Source of the DNA: CALBPI01 sp039821645
GTDB taxonomy: Bacteria; Pseudomonadota; Gammaproteobacteria; Steroidobacterales; Woeseiaceae
DNA: 19,622 nt
Direction: 5' to 3'
Assembly: GCA_039821645.1 (NCBI GenBank)
Contig: JBCBNU010000051.1
Span: 1 to 19,622, forward strand
The position numbers and the translations under genes were made by a program. How positions within the stretch are numbered: position 1 is the first letter of the stretch; every line of letters starts with the position of its first letter. The notes under the pieces are model-generated. The model ran no database searches, had not been told where the DNA came from, and saw nothing but the letters and a program-made list of their open reading frames with translations. Of the stretch, positions 6,996 to 13,655 are shown piece by piece.

Positions 6996-7763
6996 TCAGG
7001 CGGCGTAGGTGTGATCGAGATAGGCGAGAATATCCTCGGATTCGAACATCGAAACGTCGGTATTCGAATCGATCAGGTAGGGCACCTGAACCTGCCCAGC
7101 GATCTTGTGCAATCGTGATCGATTGCGCCCTTCAAAATGGTACTCGGGAATCAGTTGATCGCGCACGGGTGGTGGAATGAAATCGGTGAGTTTGACCTTG
7201 CCCAACGTGCGTAACGTGTAGGGGACCTCCAACTCGCACAGGCGTTCGCGAACGAGTCTTGCGAAAGGGCTACCTTCAAAACTGTACAATTCCAATGGGG
7301 CGTTAGGTGCGCGAGAGGAAATCGCTCTCAGACCGCGGCCCAGCCTGAGTCCCGACGCGATCTGTGCGGCCGTGGTGTTGACACTGCGAAGCCAGAAAGC
7401 GGGTGCTGGACGCCGGTTGGCATAGGTTCTGAACAGGTACTCGATAATTGCGACCGAGTCGTACAGCTCAGTGTTGGTATTTGGATCGACCATGAACGGG
7501 AATTGTGCTTTTCCGCCGCGCGACACGACTTCGGGCCTGTAGCGCTCGCCGCTTTTGGGGCACGGCAAAATCATGACGTCGATATCGAGCGAGGTAATTG
7601 CTTCGCGGACGATCCGGCAGTAGGGACAGTTCTCCATGTCATAAAGTCTAATTAGCACGCGTGGCTGTTCAGCGACAGGCTGTGCCAGCAGTCCCCGCGG
7701 CGTTGTAACCGCGGACGCGGCGAGCGAAGAGGCGAGATCAAAAGCCTTGAATATCATGTCCAT
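6996..7763 (-). CDS. tandem glutathione S-transferase N-terminal (GST_N) domain protein
   Basis: A 255-residue protein made of two thioredoxin-like GST_N domains in tandem and no obvious GST C-terminal helical domain. Domain 1 (about 36-115) has a glutaredoxin-type CPYC at 46-49, a cis-Pro site QFPF (Pro89) and the glutathione-contact DS (102-103). Domain 2 (about 157-253) repeats the layout with SPFA (165-168) in place of the cysteine motif, cis-Pro228 in QVPYL and ES at 241-242. Only the first half therefore carries redox cysteines; the second resembles a glutathione-binding half. Similar tandem proteins occur in bacteria and plant plastids with poorly defined roles. The ATG at 7763 follows the M48 gene by 12 bases, with GGAG shortly upstream; an ATG two codons later is also possible. 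It is the last gene of a seven-gene minus-strand run. Confidence 0.88.
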   Translation of the reverse strand: MDMIFKAFDLASSLAASAVTTPRGLLAQPVAEQPRVLIRLYDMENCPYCRIVREAITSLDIDVMILPCPKSGERYRPEVVSRGGKAQFPFMVDPNTNTELYDSVAIIEYLFRTYANRRPAPAFWLRSVNTTAAQIASGLRLGRGLRAISSRAPNAPLELYSFEGSPFARLVRERLCELEVPYTLRTLGKVKLTDFIPPPVRDQLIPEYHFEGRNRSRLHKIAGQVQVPYLIDSNTDVSMFESEDILAYLDHTYAA

Positions 7764-7775
7764 GCGCTCCGTGGT

Positions 7776-8597
7776 CTATTCGATGCGGGCAGTTGGGGGC
7801 CAGTCAAAAACCTCGCCCGACAGGCGCCAGCCGTTTTGCTCAGCCAGATGCGTGAGTTCCGCAATGCGATCTTGCGGGTCTGGGTGCGTCCCGAGATAGT
7901 TGTCCCATCGTATCCCGGATTCGCGCTCCTCGCTCAATCGTTCGAAGAACCGCAGTGCTTCGCCGATGTGACCGTACTCTCTTTCCACGAGTCTGAGTCC
8001 GAACTTATCCGCGTCGCGTTCCTGGGCTCGGCTGAAGCCGCGCAACGTCAGGTCCGTGACGTTATACCCGATTGCTGTATTGCCGTTAGACGCGCTGACT
8101 GCCGAGTAGAACAAACCGATCGCGGCAAAGCGACCGAGTTGGCGAATGTGGTCGCGATTGTGAAAATGCCCAAGCTCGTGACTGAGAACGAATGCGAGCG
8201 CGTTCTCCGTGTCGATTTGATCCAGAAGGCCTGAGGTCACGATGATAAGGCCGCCCGGTAGTGCCATCGCGTTGGGCGCAGGGTCATCGGATATCTCAAG
8301 ACGAAACTGGTATTCGGTGTCGGGCCACTGCGCCACCATTCGCGCCAGCAGGTCCCCAACAGCCTCAGCCTGCGGGTGATCGCTTTGCAAGCGCTCGACG
8401 GGCGTCCAACCGGAGAACCACTTCACTTCTTTTTCCTCGGGAATGAATCGGATGAGCATCTCGATGGCAAAGACGATCAATACGGTGACCAGTGCCAGTA
8501 ATCCGATAAGACCGAGGAGAACCGTCGAGGCTTCAACAAGCGGGTGCGTCTTGCTGACGTTGATCTCGGCGTCGGGCGCCCTTGGTTCGAAGCGCAT
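7776..8597 (-). CDS. M48 family membrane-anchored zinc metalloprotease
   Basis: Peptidase of the HtpX/Oma1/BepA superfamily, 273 residues. A single transmembrane helix lies at about 24-48 and the catalytic domain follows. The zinc motif HELGH is at 140-144 and the third ligand is expected to be Glu193 in the ERDADKFG block, also typical for M48. GTHPDPQDRI (236-245) is the usual conserved block near the end of the domain. With a short charged N-terminus before one helix, the catalytic domain most likely faces the periplasm, unlike four-helix HtpX; this topology is inferred. The start overlaps neither neighbour but follows the YbjQ paralogue by three bases without a clear ribosome binding site, which suggests translational coupling. 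The context (two YbjQ proteins upstream, tandem GST_N downstream) points to envelope quality control, but the substrate is unknown. Confidence 0.92.
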   Translation of the reverse strand: MRFEPRAPDAEINVSKTHPLVEASTVLLGLIGLLALVTVLIVFAIEMLIRFIPEEKEVKWFSGWTPVERLQSDHPQAEAVGDLLARMVAQWPDTEYQFRLEISDDPAPNAMALPGGLIIVTSGLLDQIDTENALAFVLSHELGHFHNRDHIRQLGRFAAIGLFYSAVSASNGNTAIGYNVTDLTLRGFSRAQERDADKFGLRLVEREYGHIGEALRFFERLSEERESGIRWDNYLGTHPDPQDRIAELTHLAEQNGWRLSGEVFDWPPTARIE

Positions 8598-8600
8598 GTT

Positions 8601-9077
8601 TCAGAGCCGGGACTCGAGCTTGACCGCTGTACCGAATGCCAGCATTTCGATGCCCGCTGTGCCCTCGCCACTATTAGCGTTCGCAATTCTCGAGGTCTCA
8701 AGTCGCACGTTGATGACTGCATCAAAGCCTGCCGCTCTCGCCTGTTCGATCAAACGCAGCATCGCTTCTCGTCGTGCACGGTCAAGCAGGGGTTCGTAGG
8801 TCTTGATTCGACCACCGAAAATGCCACGGATACCCGCGATGATGCGCTTGAAGTAATCGAGTGATACGACGACGCTTCCCGCAAATAACTCTGATTTTCT
8901 GACCTGCCACTCTTCTGGCATGCGGTCGAAAGTCATCACTGGAAAGCCGCGAATCGATGCTTCACGCGAACGAATACTGGCGAAATGACGCCGCTCCAGA
9001 AGTGTCCCTACGATGTAGGCGACCATCAGGACAGCGAGCGGTATCCCGAAGTTGAAAATAAACGTGATCGGGTCCAT
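8601..9077 (-). CDS. membrane-anchored YbjQ/UPF0145-like protein
   Basis: A 158-residue protein with an N-terminal transmembrane helix (about 6-26) followed by a YbjQ-type domain (about 45-155). Recognisable parts are GSVVVSLDYFKRIIAGIRGIFGG, EPLLDRARREAMLRLIEQARAAGFDAVINVRLETS and the final FGTAVKL, matching in order the soluble paralogue encoded six bases upstream. YbjQ proteins form ring-shaped oligomers in structures; the family was once labelled heavy-metal binding, but its molecular function is not established. The membrane anchor here would tether such an assembly to the inner membrane beside the M48 protease encoded next. The family call is firm; the function is open. Confidence 0.88.
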   Translation of the reverse strand: MDPITFIFNFGIPLAVLMVAYIVGTLLERRHFASIRSREASIRGFPVMTFDRMPEEWQVRKSELFAGSVVVSLDYFKRIIAGIRGIFGGRIKTYEPLLDRARREAMLRLIEQARAAGFDAVINVRLETSRIANANSGEGTAGIEMLAFGTAVKLESRL

Positions 9078-9083
9078 GACGGA

Positions 9084-9422
9084 TTAACGCACTCGGACGG
9101 CGGTGCCGTAGGCGAACAGCTCCGATGCGCCCTGGGTAATTGAGCTCGTTGCAAATCGTACATTGACGACCGCGTTGGCGCCCATCGAGAGTGCCTGCTG
9201 CACCATGCGGTCCGTTGCTTCCTGGCGAGAGTCCGCCAGCAGCTCCGTATACCCGGCGAGCTCACCACCCACGATATTCTTAAGCCCGGCCATGATGTCG
9301 CGACCGACATGTTTGGCGCGTACAGTGTTCCCAGTGACAACGCCGTAGAACTCGACAATCTTCTTACCGGGAATTGTCTCAGTATTCGAAATAATGATGC
9401 TCTGAGGGGTTCGCAAATCCAT
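9084..9422 (-). CDS. ybjQ: YbjQ/UPF0145 family protein, soluble
   Basis: A 112-residue cytosolic protein of the YbjQ family, the expected length for a stand-alone member. Typical features are IISNTETIPGKKIVEFYGVVTGNTVRA near the start, DIMAGLKNIVGGELAGYTELL in the middle, REATDRMVQQA-SMGANAVVNVRF and the closing AYGTAVRV (aligned from the family pattern). It is a paralogue of the membrane-anchored gene that follows, and the two may form mixed oligomers. The ATG at 9422 is the first codon giving the family N-terminus. The 35-base gap upstream could hold its ribosome binding site but no strong promoter is visible. Confidence 0.92.
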   Translation of the reverse strand: MDLRTPQSIIISNTETIPGKKIVEFYGVVTGNTVRAKHVGRDIMAGLKNIVGGELAGYTELLADSRQEATDRMVQQALSMGANAVVNVRFATSSITQGASELFAYGTAVRVR

Positions 9423-9457
9423 GGATGTCGCCTGTATCAGAAGAAAACGTTGATTCC

Positions 9458-10573
9458 TTAACGAGGTGTCTGCGCGCTCTGCAGCGACTGCTCGTTGAAG
9501 AAGTGAGAGATCAGTGTATAGCGTATGCCCTGCGTTGTTTCGCGCACTTCGTGCAGTAACGAGGATGAGAAAATCAGCGCTGCGCCCGCAGACCCCTTGT
9601 AGCCCGTTGCACTGTACTCCTTGAAAACGACGTCGCCGCCCTCGTAGTCATCGTTCAGGTTGAGCGACAGTGCGAACTTGCGATGGGCTGTTGCGGCGGT
9701 GATGTTGTCGCGGTGGCCGACGGTATTCCCCTGACGGTTGCCGGCATAGCGGGCGACATGCAGATCTTCACGACGTGTGACATCGAACGCGAACGCTTTC
9801 TTCACCATGGGCACCACACGCGAGAAAATGCGCTCGTCCAGAAACTGTTGGGTGCTTTCGTCCTTGATGATGTGGTCTACGCGATCCTGTCGATTGTGAT
9901 CGTAGACCGGAATTTGGTAGTCGCCTTGCAGCTCACCGGACCGTGGAGGACGCACCGCAAGTGGTGTGCCGGATTCAACCGACTCGATCAGTTTCGCGCA
10001 TTCCTCGCGAGAAAGCACATCGGGCACGATGAGCACCGGCGGGTGCAATGGCATTTCGCCTAATGTGTTGGAAGGCAGCTCACTCATAATTTGCTCCAGA
10101 ACAGCATCCGGTGCGGATGCTTCGTCAAACCAGGCGTGCACAGTGCGCCGTGGTGTGATCCAGATGATTCGATCTGTGGTGCCGCTGCCCTTGTGCAACC
10201 CTAGCGCGGCGAATTGTTGACCCGTTGCGTCAGCAGGTATTGGCCAGACAAAACCCGCGGCTTGTTTACGCTCAAGATTCCTCGCCGCACTTGCGTCGGC
10301 GCTGAACGCGACTACGGTGATTTCAGCCGCCGCCAGCGCTTTTGTTTTTTGCGCGAACACGGACAAAAGATGCTGGATGCGTTCCTCGTTTGCTGTGTTC
10401 AGCAATAGCAGGGCCATGGTTGAGCCGCAAAGGTAGTCATCGGTGAATCGCAACGGACGCCCGATTTCATCCTTTACGTCGAACGCCGGAATCGGTGCGC
10501 CGTGCCAGAGTGGGCGCACGTAATCGACAACTTGGTCGGCCGCGCGATCGTAAGTAGGTGTTTCGGAACTCAT
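9458..10573 (-). CDS. redoxin-like / Fe(II)-2-oxoglutarate dioxygenase fusion protein
   Basis: A 371-residue two-domain protein. Residues about 20-165 resemble an AhpC/TSA-type peroxiredoxin fold (WHGAPIPAFDVKDEIGRP, the AEITVVAFSAD strand, DRIIWITPRRTV), but the place of the peroxidatic cysteine after the first core strand reads NTANEERIQH with no Cys. The nearest cysteine, Cys49, lies before that strand, so peroxidase activity is doubtful. Residues about 175-362 form a prolyl-4-hydroxylase-like oxygenase with iron ligands His287 and Asp289 (HRD), distal His341, and 2-oxoglutarate-binding Arg351; this half should be active. The redoxin half may be a binding or dimerisation module. The ATG at 10573 is preferred; a GTG directly before it (10576) is possible. 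The gene lies between a YhiN-like flavoprotein and ybjQ in a minus-strand run. Confidence 0.85.
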   Translation of the reverse strand: MSSETPTYDRAADQVVDYVRPLWHGAPIPAFDVKDEIGRPLRFTDDYLCGSTMALLLLNTANEERIQHLLSVFAQKTKALAAAEITVVAFSADASAARNLERKQAAGFVWPIPADATGQQFAALGLHKGSGTTDRIIWITPRRTVHAWFDEASAPDAVLEQIMSELPSNTLGEMPLHPPVLIVPDVLSREECAKLIESVESGTPLAVRPPRSGELQGDYQIPVYDHNRQDRVDHIIKDESTQQFLDERIFSRVVPMVKKAFAFDVTRREDLHVARYAGNRQGNTVGHRDNITAATAHRKFALSLNLNDDYEGGDVVFKEYSATGYKGSAGAALIFSSSLLHEVRETTQGIRYTLISHFFNEQSLQSAQTPR

Positions 10574-10606
10574 CACCGTAATTGTACCGCGCCGGAAAGT
10601 GAATCG

Positions 10607-11791
10607 TCAGACGGCGTTGCCCGCCGCCACGCCCGAAGCCCATGCCCACTGGAAATTAAACCCGCCCAGATGCCCCGTGACGTCAACCACTTCACCGATG
10701 AGGAACAGCCCGGGCTGCGTTTTGGCCTCCATCGTACGCGACGAAATGCCGTCAGTGTTTACTCCACCCAAGGTAACTTCTGCGGTTCGATAGCCCTCTG
10801 TCGCTGCCGGCTTGAGTGTCCAGTGGTGCAGCTGCGTGTCGAGCGTATCAACGCTCGCTCTTGTCAATTCGGCGGCGCGTGTTGAGCCCACACCGCTCCA
10901 GAGATGTTCGTCTAACTCACTGACCAGTGCCTTGGGTAGGGTTTGTGTCAGCAGCGTACCAACAGGCTTCGCCGGACTGGTCGCGCGAGCCTCGTTGATC
11001 ATTTCGGCTGCCGATTGTCCTGGCAAGAGGTCGATCTCGATGGTATCGCCCGGACGCCAGTAGCTTGAGATTTGTAGCGCTGCTGGGCCGCTCATCCCTC
11101 GGTGGGTGAACAGAATGCCCTCATTGAATTGGGTATCGCCACATCGTACGGCGACAGGAAGGCTCACACCGGACAATCGGGCGAATTGCTCGTGGAGTGC
11201 GCCGGTGAAGGTGAACGGTACCAATCCTGCGCGCGTTTCGAGAACCTCGAGACCGAATTGTTGTGCAATCTCGTAGCCGAGCCCGGAAGCGCCCATTTTG
11301 GGAATGGACAGTCCGCCAGTAGCGACGACAAGTGACGGCGCACCGAAGACACCGTGTGCTGAGGTAACGCGATAGGCCTCGTTGAATTCGACTTTACTGA
11401 TTTCGCTCTCAACCAAAAGCTCGACACTGACCTCACGACATTCATCCAGCAGCATTTTTACAATCTGTTTTGAGCTTTCGTCACAGAAGAGCTGCCCCAG
11501 CGTCTTTTCGTGATAGGCAATGCCGTGTTTTTCCACGAGCGCAATGAAGTCCCATTGCGTGTAGCGCGCGAGCGCGGACTTGCAAAAGTGTGGGTTGTTG
11601 GACAGGAAATGCGTTGGATCGCAGTATAGGTTGGTAAAGTTGCACCGTCCGCCGCCCGACATGAGGATTTTCTTACCGGGCTTGTTGGAGCCCTCGAGCA
11701 CCAGCACGCGCTTGCCGCGCTGGCCGGCAGTGGCAGCACACATCAGCCCGGCGGCACCGCCACCGACTACAATGACGTCGTAAACTCTCAA
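10607..11791 (-). CDS. YhiN/HI0933-type FAD-dependent flavoprotein
   Basis: Putative NAD(P)/FAD-dependent oxidoreductase of the YhiN (HI0933) family, 394 residues, full length. The dinucleotide-binding motif GGGAAG is at 10-15, the family signature KKILMSGGGRCNFTN at about 40-54, a second family block SLVVATGGLSIPKMGASGLGYEIA in the middle, and the C-terminal FAD-contact block FLIGEVVDVTGHLGGFNFQWAWASG near the end. Physiological substrate and partner are unknown for the family. The start is the unusual codon TTG at 11791: it gives the standard family N-terminus just before the Rossmann motif, and no ATG or GTG in frame is available between it and the upstream gene's stop seven bases away. 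No good ribosome binding site is visible, so coupling to the upstream gene is likely. Confidence 0.93.
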   Translation of the reverse strand: MRVYDVIVVGGGAAGLMCAATAGQRGKRVLVLEGSNKPGKKILMSGGGRCNFTNLYCDPTHFLSNNPHFCKSALARYTQWDFIALVEKHGIAYHEKTLGQLFCDESSKQIVKMLLDECREVSVELLVESEISKVEFNEAYRVTSAHGVFGAPSLVVATGGLSIPKMGASGLGYEIAQQFGLEVLETRAGLVPFTFTGALHEQFARLSGVSLPVAVRCGDTQFNEGILFTHRGMSGPAALQISSYWRPGDTIEIDLLPGQSAAEMINEARATSPAKPVGTLLTQTLPKALVSELDEHLWSGVGSTRAAELTRASVDTLDTQLHHWTLKPAATEGYRTAEVTLGGVNTDGISSRTMEAKTQPGLFLIGEVVDVTGHLGGFNFQWAWASGVAAGNAV

Positions 11792-11798
11792 TCGAGTA

Positions 11799-12326
11799 TC
11801 AGGTGCATTGGTCGGTTGGTTCCGGTTGCTGCTGCAGCAGCGACGTATTCCAGCAGTCGTTGTGGATCGAGCAGTAGCACAGCCGGATATCGATCGGATC
11901 GCCTTGTTGCCAGCGCTGTATCAACAGCCGGGTTCGATCTTCCCAAGGCACTCGAAACAGGTCGTTCTCCTCGCCAGCGGCCATCACCGAATTGGAAATG
12001 TTCGCGGCGCCGTACAGTTCGTAGCCAAATGCGTTCTCGGGACCGACCGTATCGAGAATCAGTTGATCGACGGTCTCGACAAGCGTGTCGCCTCGATACA
12101 GGGCGACCTCTCCTACCAGCGCTGGCCCGACCCCTTTGTTGATCGCTTGTAACCGGAACCCGGATTCGGAATAGCTTTGACCAAGCTCAATGTAGGGCCA
12201 TACATCCGCGCGTTGTTGTTCACGGACGGCGGAAACCTCAAGAATAGAGACCAGCATGGCGACAACGGAAATGGCAATCGCCAGCAAAGATGTGATCTGG
12301 TTCATTCGATTCTCGGAGCGCTTCAT
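11799..12326 (-). CDS. single-pass membrane protein of unknown function
   Basis: I do not recognise a named family. The 175-residue product has one N-terminal transmembrane helix (about 9-30, preceded by positive residues), then a hydrophilic domain with WPYIELGQSY, an INKGVGPA segment and a cysteine-containing C-terminal block CYCSIHNDCW, in which three cysteines lie within ten residues. The pattern of a helix followed by 'WPY-E' and 'KGVGPA' is seen in other hypothetical bacterial proteins, but I cannot assign a role. ATG 12326 has GGAAAG five bases upstream on the minus strand, which supports this start over the in-frame ATG at 12305. It is the first gene of the seven-gene minus-strand run and diverges from the TfpX-like gene across an 80-base gap. 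Confidence 0.75.
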   Translation of the reverse strand: MKRSENRMNQITSLLAIAISVVAMLVSILEVSAVREQQRADVWPYIELGQSYSESGFRLQAINKGVGPALVGEVALYRGDTLVETVDQLILDTVGPENAFGYELYGAANISNSVMAAGEENDLFRVPWEDRTRLLIQRWQQGDPIDIRLCYCSIHNDCWNTSLLQQQPEPTDQCT

Positions 12327-12340
12327 ACATTCTTTCCGGC

Positions 12341-12369
12341 TTGAGGTTGAACTCGCACATACGCATATT
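12341..12369 (+). promoter_or_regulatory. weak sigma70-like promoter candidate for the TfpX-like gene
   Basis: TTGAGG at 12341-12346 and CATATT at 12364-12369 are separated by 17 bases and lie about 40 bases before the ATG at 12407, a plausible distance. Each box matches the consensus at four of six positions. It is only a candidate. Confidence 0.25.
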
Positions 12370-12406
12370 CCTGCAACAAGTGTATTGTTTTTTGGTGTGA
12401 AATCCG

Positions 12407-13189
12407 ATGAGTAAGTTAAAGGCGGTCGCGCTGCACTTCGGCGTCAGTTTCCTGGTCGTCGCGACAGTATTCACATTTATCTTCACGCAGTGGTATCCCG
12501 CGCCGTTCTTCACGATCAGTGGTGCGGCCAGCGTTCTACCAATTCTTGTCGGCGTGGATCTTGTGCTCGGACCACTCTTAACCGCGATCGTTTATCGACC
12601 GGGCAAGCCAAGTCTGCGTTTCGATATGACCGTGATCGCGATGGTGCAGATTGCGGCGCTCTCATACGGAACCAACGTGCTTTATCAAGAGCGTCCTCAG
12701 TACCTTGTGTTCGCTGTAGACCGGTTTGTGATGCTGCCTGAAAAGGACCTTGTCCGGGAGTCTGCCGAACCGATTGCAGCGTGTGAATCATCCTCGTCCC
12801 CGCCATGTTCGGTCATAGCAGAAATACCCGACGATTTGAAAGCTCGGGAGGAGTTGATGATGAGGACCCTCGAAACGGGTGTCGATATCGAGCGTTTACC
12901 CGAATACTGGATCAGCCTCGCTTCCGCGCCGGAGCGGGTACTGGAACGTAGCGAGCCGCTGAGCCGACTGATTTCTGTGGATCCGGCACTCGAACCTGAG
13001 GTCGGTGATATCGCCCGTCGGCACAACGCGTCCGCCGAGTCTTTGCGCTACGTGCCTGTCGTGAACAAGCGTCTGCAGGGGATGGCCCTGGTCATCGATC
13101 CGGATTCTGCGAAAACTTTGGATGTGATCGCCGTCGATCCCTGGGATCTACAGGGCGACGCGACACCACAGAGCGAACAAGCGCTCTAG
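12407..13189 (+). CDS. TfpX/TfpZ-like type IV pilin accessory membrane protein
   Basis: A 260-residue inner-membrane protein with three predicted helices near the N-terminus (about 7-27, 42-62 and 74-92), then a hydrophilic domain of about 165 residues. The N-terminal pattern is characteristic of the TfpX/TfpZ pilin accessory family: SKLKAVALHFGVS, QWYPAPFFTISG, the VGVDLVLGPLLTAIVYRPGKPS block, and ERPQYLVFAVDRF. In Pseudomonas and related bacteria such genes sit next to a type IV pilin gene and modulate pilin expression or assembly. No pilin or pil gene is seen here, so it is an orphan member and its job may differ. The start at 12407 fits the family N-terminus; the ribosome binding site is weak. 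The stop shares CTAG with the convergent DUF393 gene. Confidence 0.82.
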   Translation: MSKLKAVALHFGVSFLVVATVFTFIFTQWYPAPFFTISGAASVLPILVGVDLVLGPLLTAIVYRPGKPSLRFDMTVIAMVQIAALSYGTNVLYQERPQYLVFAVDRFVMLPEKDLVRESAEPIAACESSSSPPCSVIAEIPDDLKAREELMMRTLETGVDIERLPEYWISLASAPERVLERSEPLSRLISVDPALEPEVGDIARRHNASAESLRYVPVVNKRLQGMALVIDPDSAKTLDVIAVDPWDLQGDATPQSEQAL

Positions 13190-13641
13190 TCCACGTTGCA
13201 GGCCGAGCTTCGCCGCGCGGCCGCTTGCGCTTCACGTCGCACCATCCATCGCACGACCCGATCGAGGCCGAGCGGCGCCAGTAGCCCGCGTGAGATCGCG
13301 AATAGTCGGTAACCGAGGTTGATCAGGGGACGCCACCATCCCCGCCCCCACAGCCGTGCCATGCGATCCAGCCCGAGCGTGCGATAGATTTCGGCGAATG
13401 CATCTGGACCGGCGAGCCAGTGTTCGTCGCGATCCACAACGTAGAGCGCACTCATGAGTTCTTTCTGCGAAAGGCCGGCCTCGGCGCAGCGCGCGTCGGA
13501 AAAATTCTCGACGGAGCAATCCACGAGTTCGAGTGCATGCTCGTCATCGATGCGCTTGAGTTCCTCCATCTCCGCTTGGCAAATCGGGCACGAAGCGTCA
13601 TGAAAAATTGTCAGTGGCGGCGTGAGCCGTTGCTCGGACAA
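13186..13641 (-). CDS. DUF393 / DCC-family thiol-disulphide oxidoreductase-like protein
   Basis: Small protein of 151 residues with the DUF393 N-terminal signature TIFHDASCPICQAEM; the redox CPIC motif is at 18-21 and the usual Asp is at 15. The conserved middle block A-YVVD-DEHWLAGPDAFAEIYRTLG (about 65-90) and the C-terminal hydrophobic stretch with GYRLFAISRG (about 110-120) also fit the family. A thiol redox role is predicted but not demonstrated. The start is TTG at 13641, supported by a GGGAG ribosome binding site seven bases upstream; the next Met in frame lies after the CPIC motif and would destroy the domain. It is the last gene of the minus-strand run that includes ppc and the MFS gene, 14 bases behind the latter. 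Its stop overlaps that of the TfpX-like gene. Confidence 0.88.
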   Translation of the reverse strand: MSEQRLTPPLTIFHDASCPICQAEMEELKRIDDEHALELVDCSVENFSDARCAEAGLSQKELMSALYVVDRDEHWLAGPDAFAEIYRTLGLDRMARLWGRGWWRPLINLGYRLFAISRGLLAPLGLDRVVRWMVRREAQAAARRSSACNVD

Positions 13642-13648
13642 AAGCTGT

Positions 13649-13653
13649 CTCCC
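13649..13653 (-). promoter_or_regulatory. ribosome binding site supporting a TTG start
   Basis: GGGAG on the minus strand with a seven-base spacer to the TTG at 13641. It supports the non-ATG start of the DUF393 protein. Confidence 0.6.
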
Positions 13654-13655
13654 GG

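Noticed and set aside
12375..12394. AACAA/TTGTT hairpin followed by a T run, terminator-like
   Set aside because: The stem is only five mostly A-T base pairs, too weak for an intrinsic terminator, and it lies in a divergent gap where neither strand needs one.
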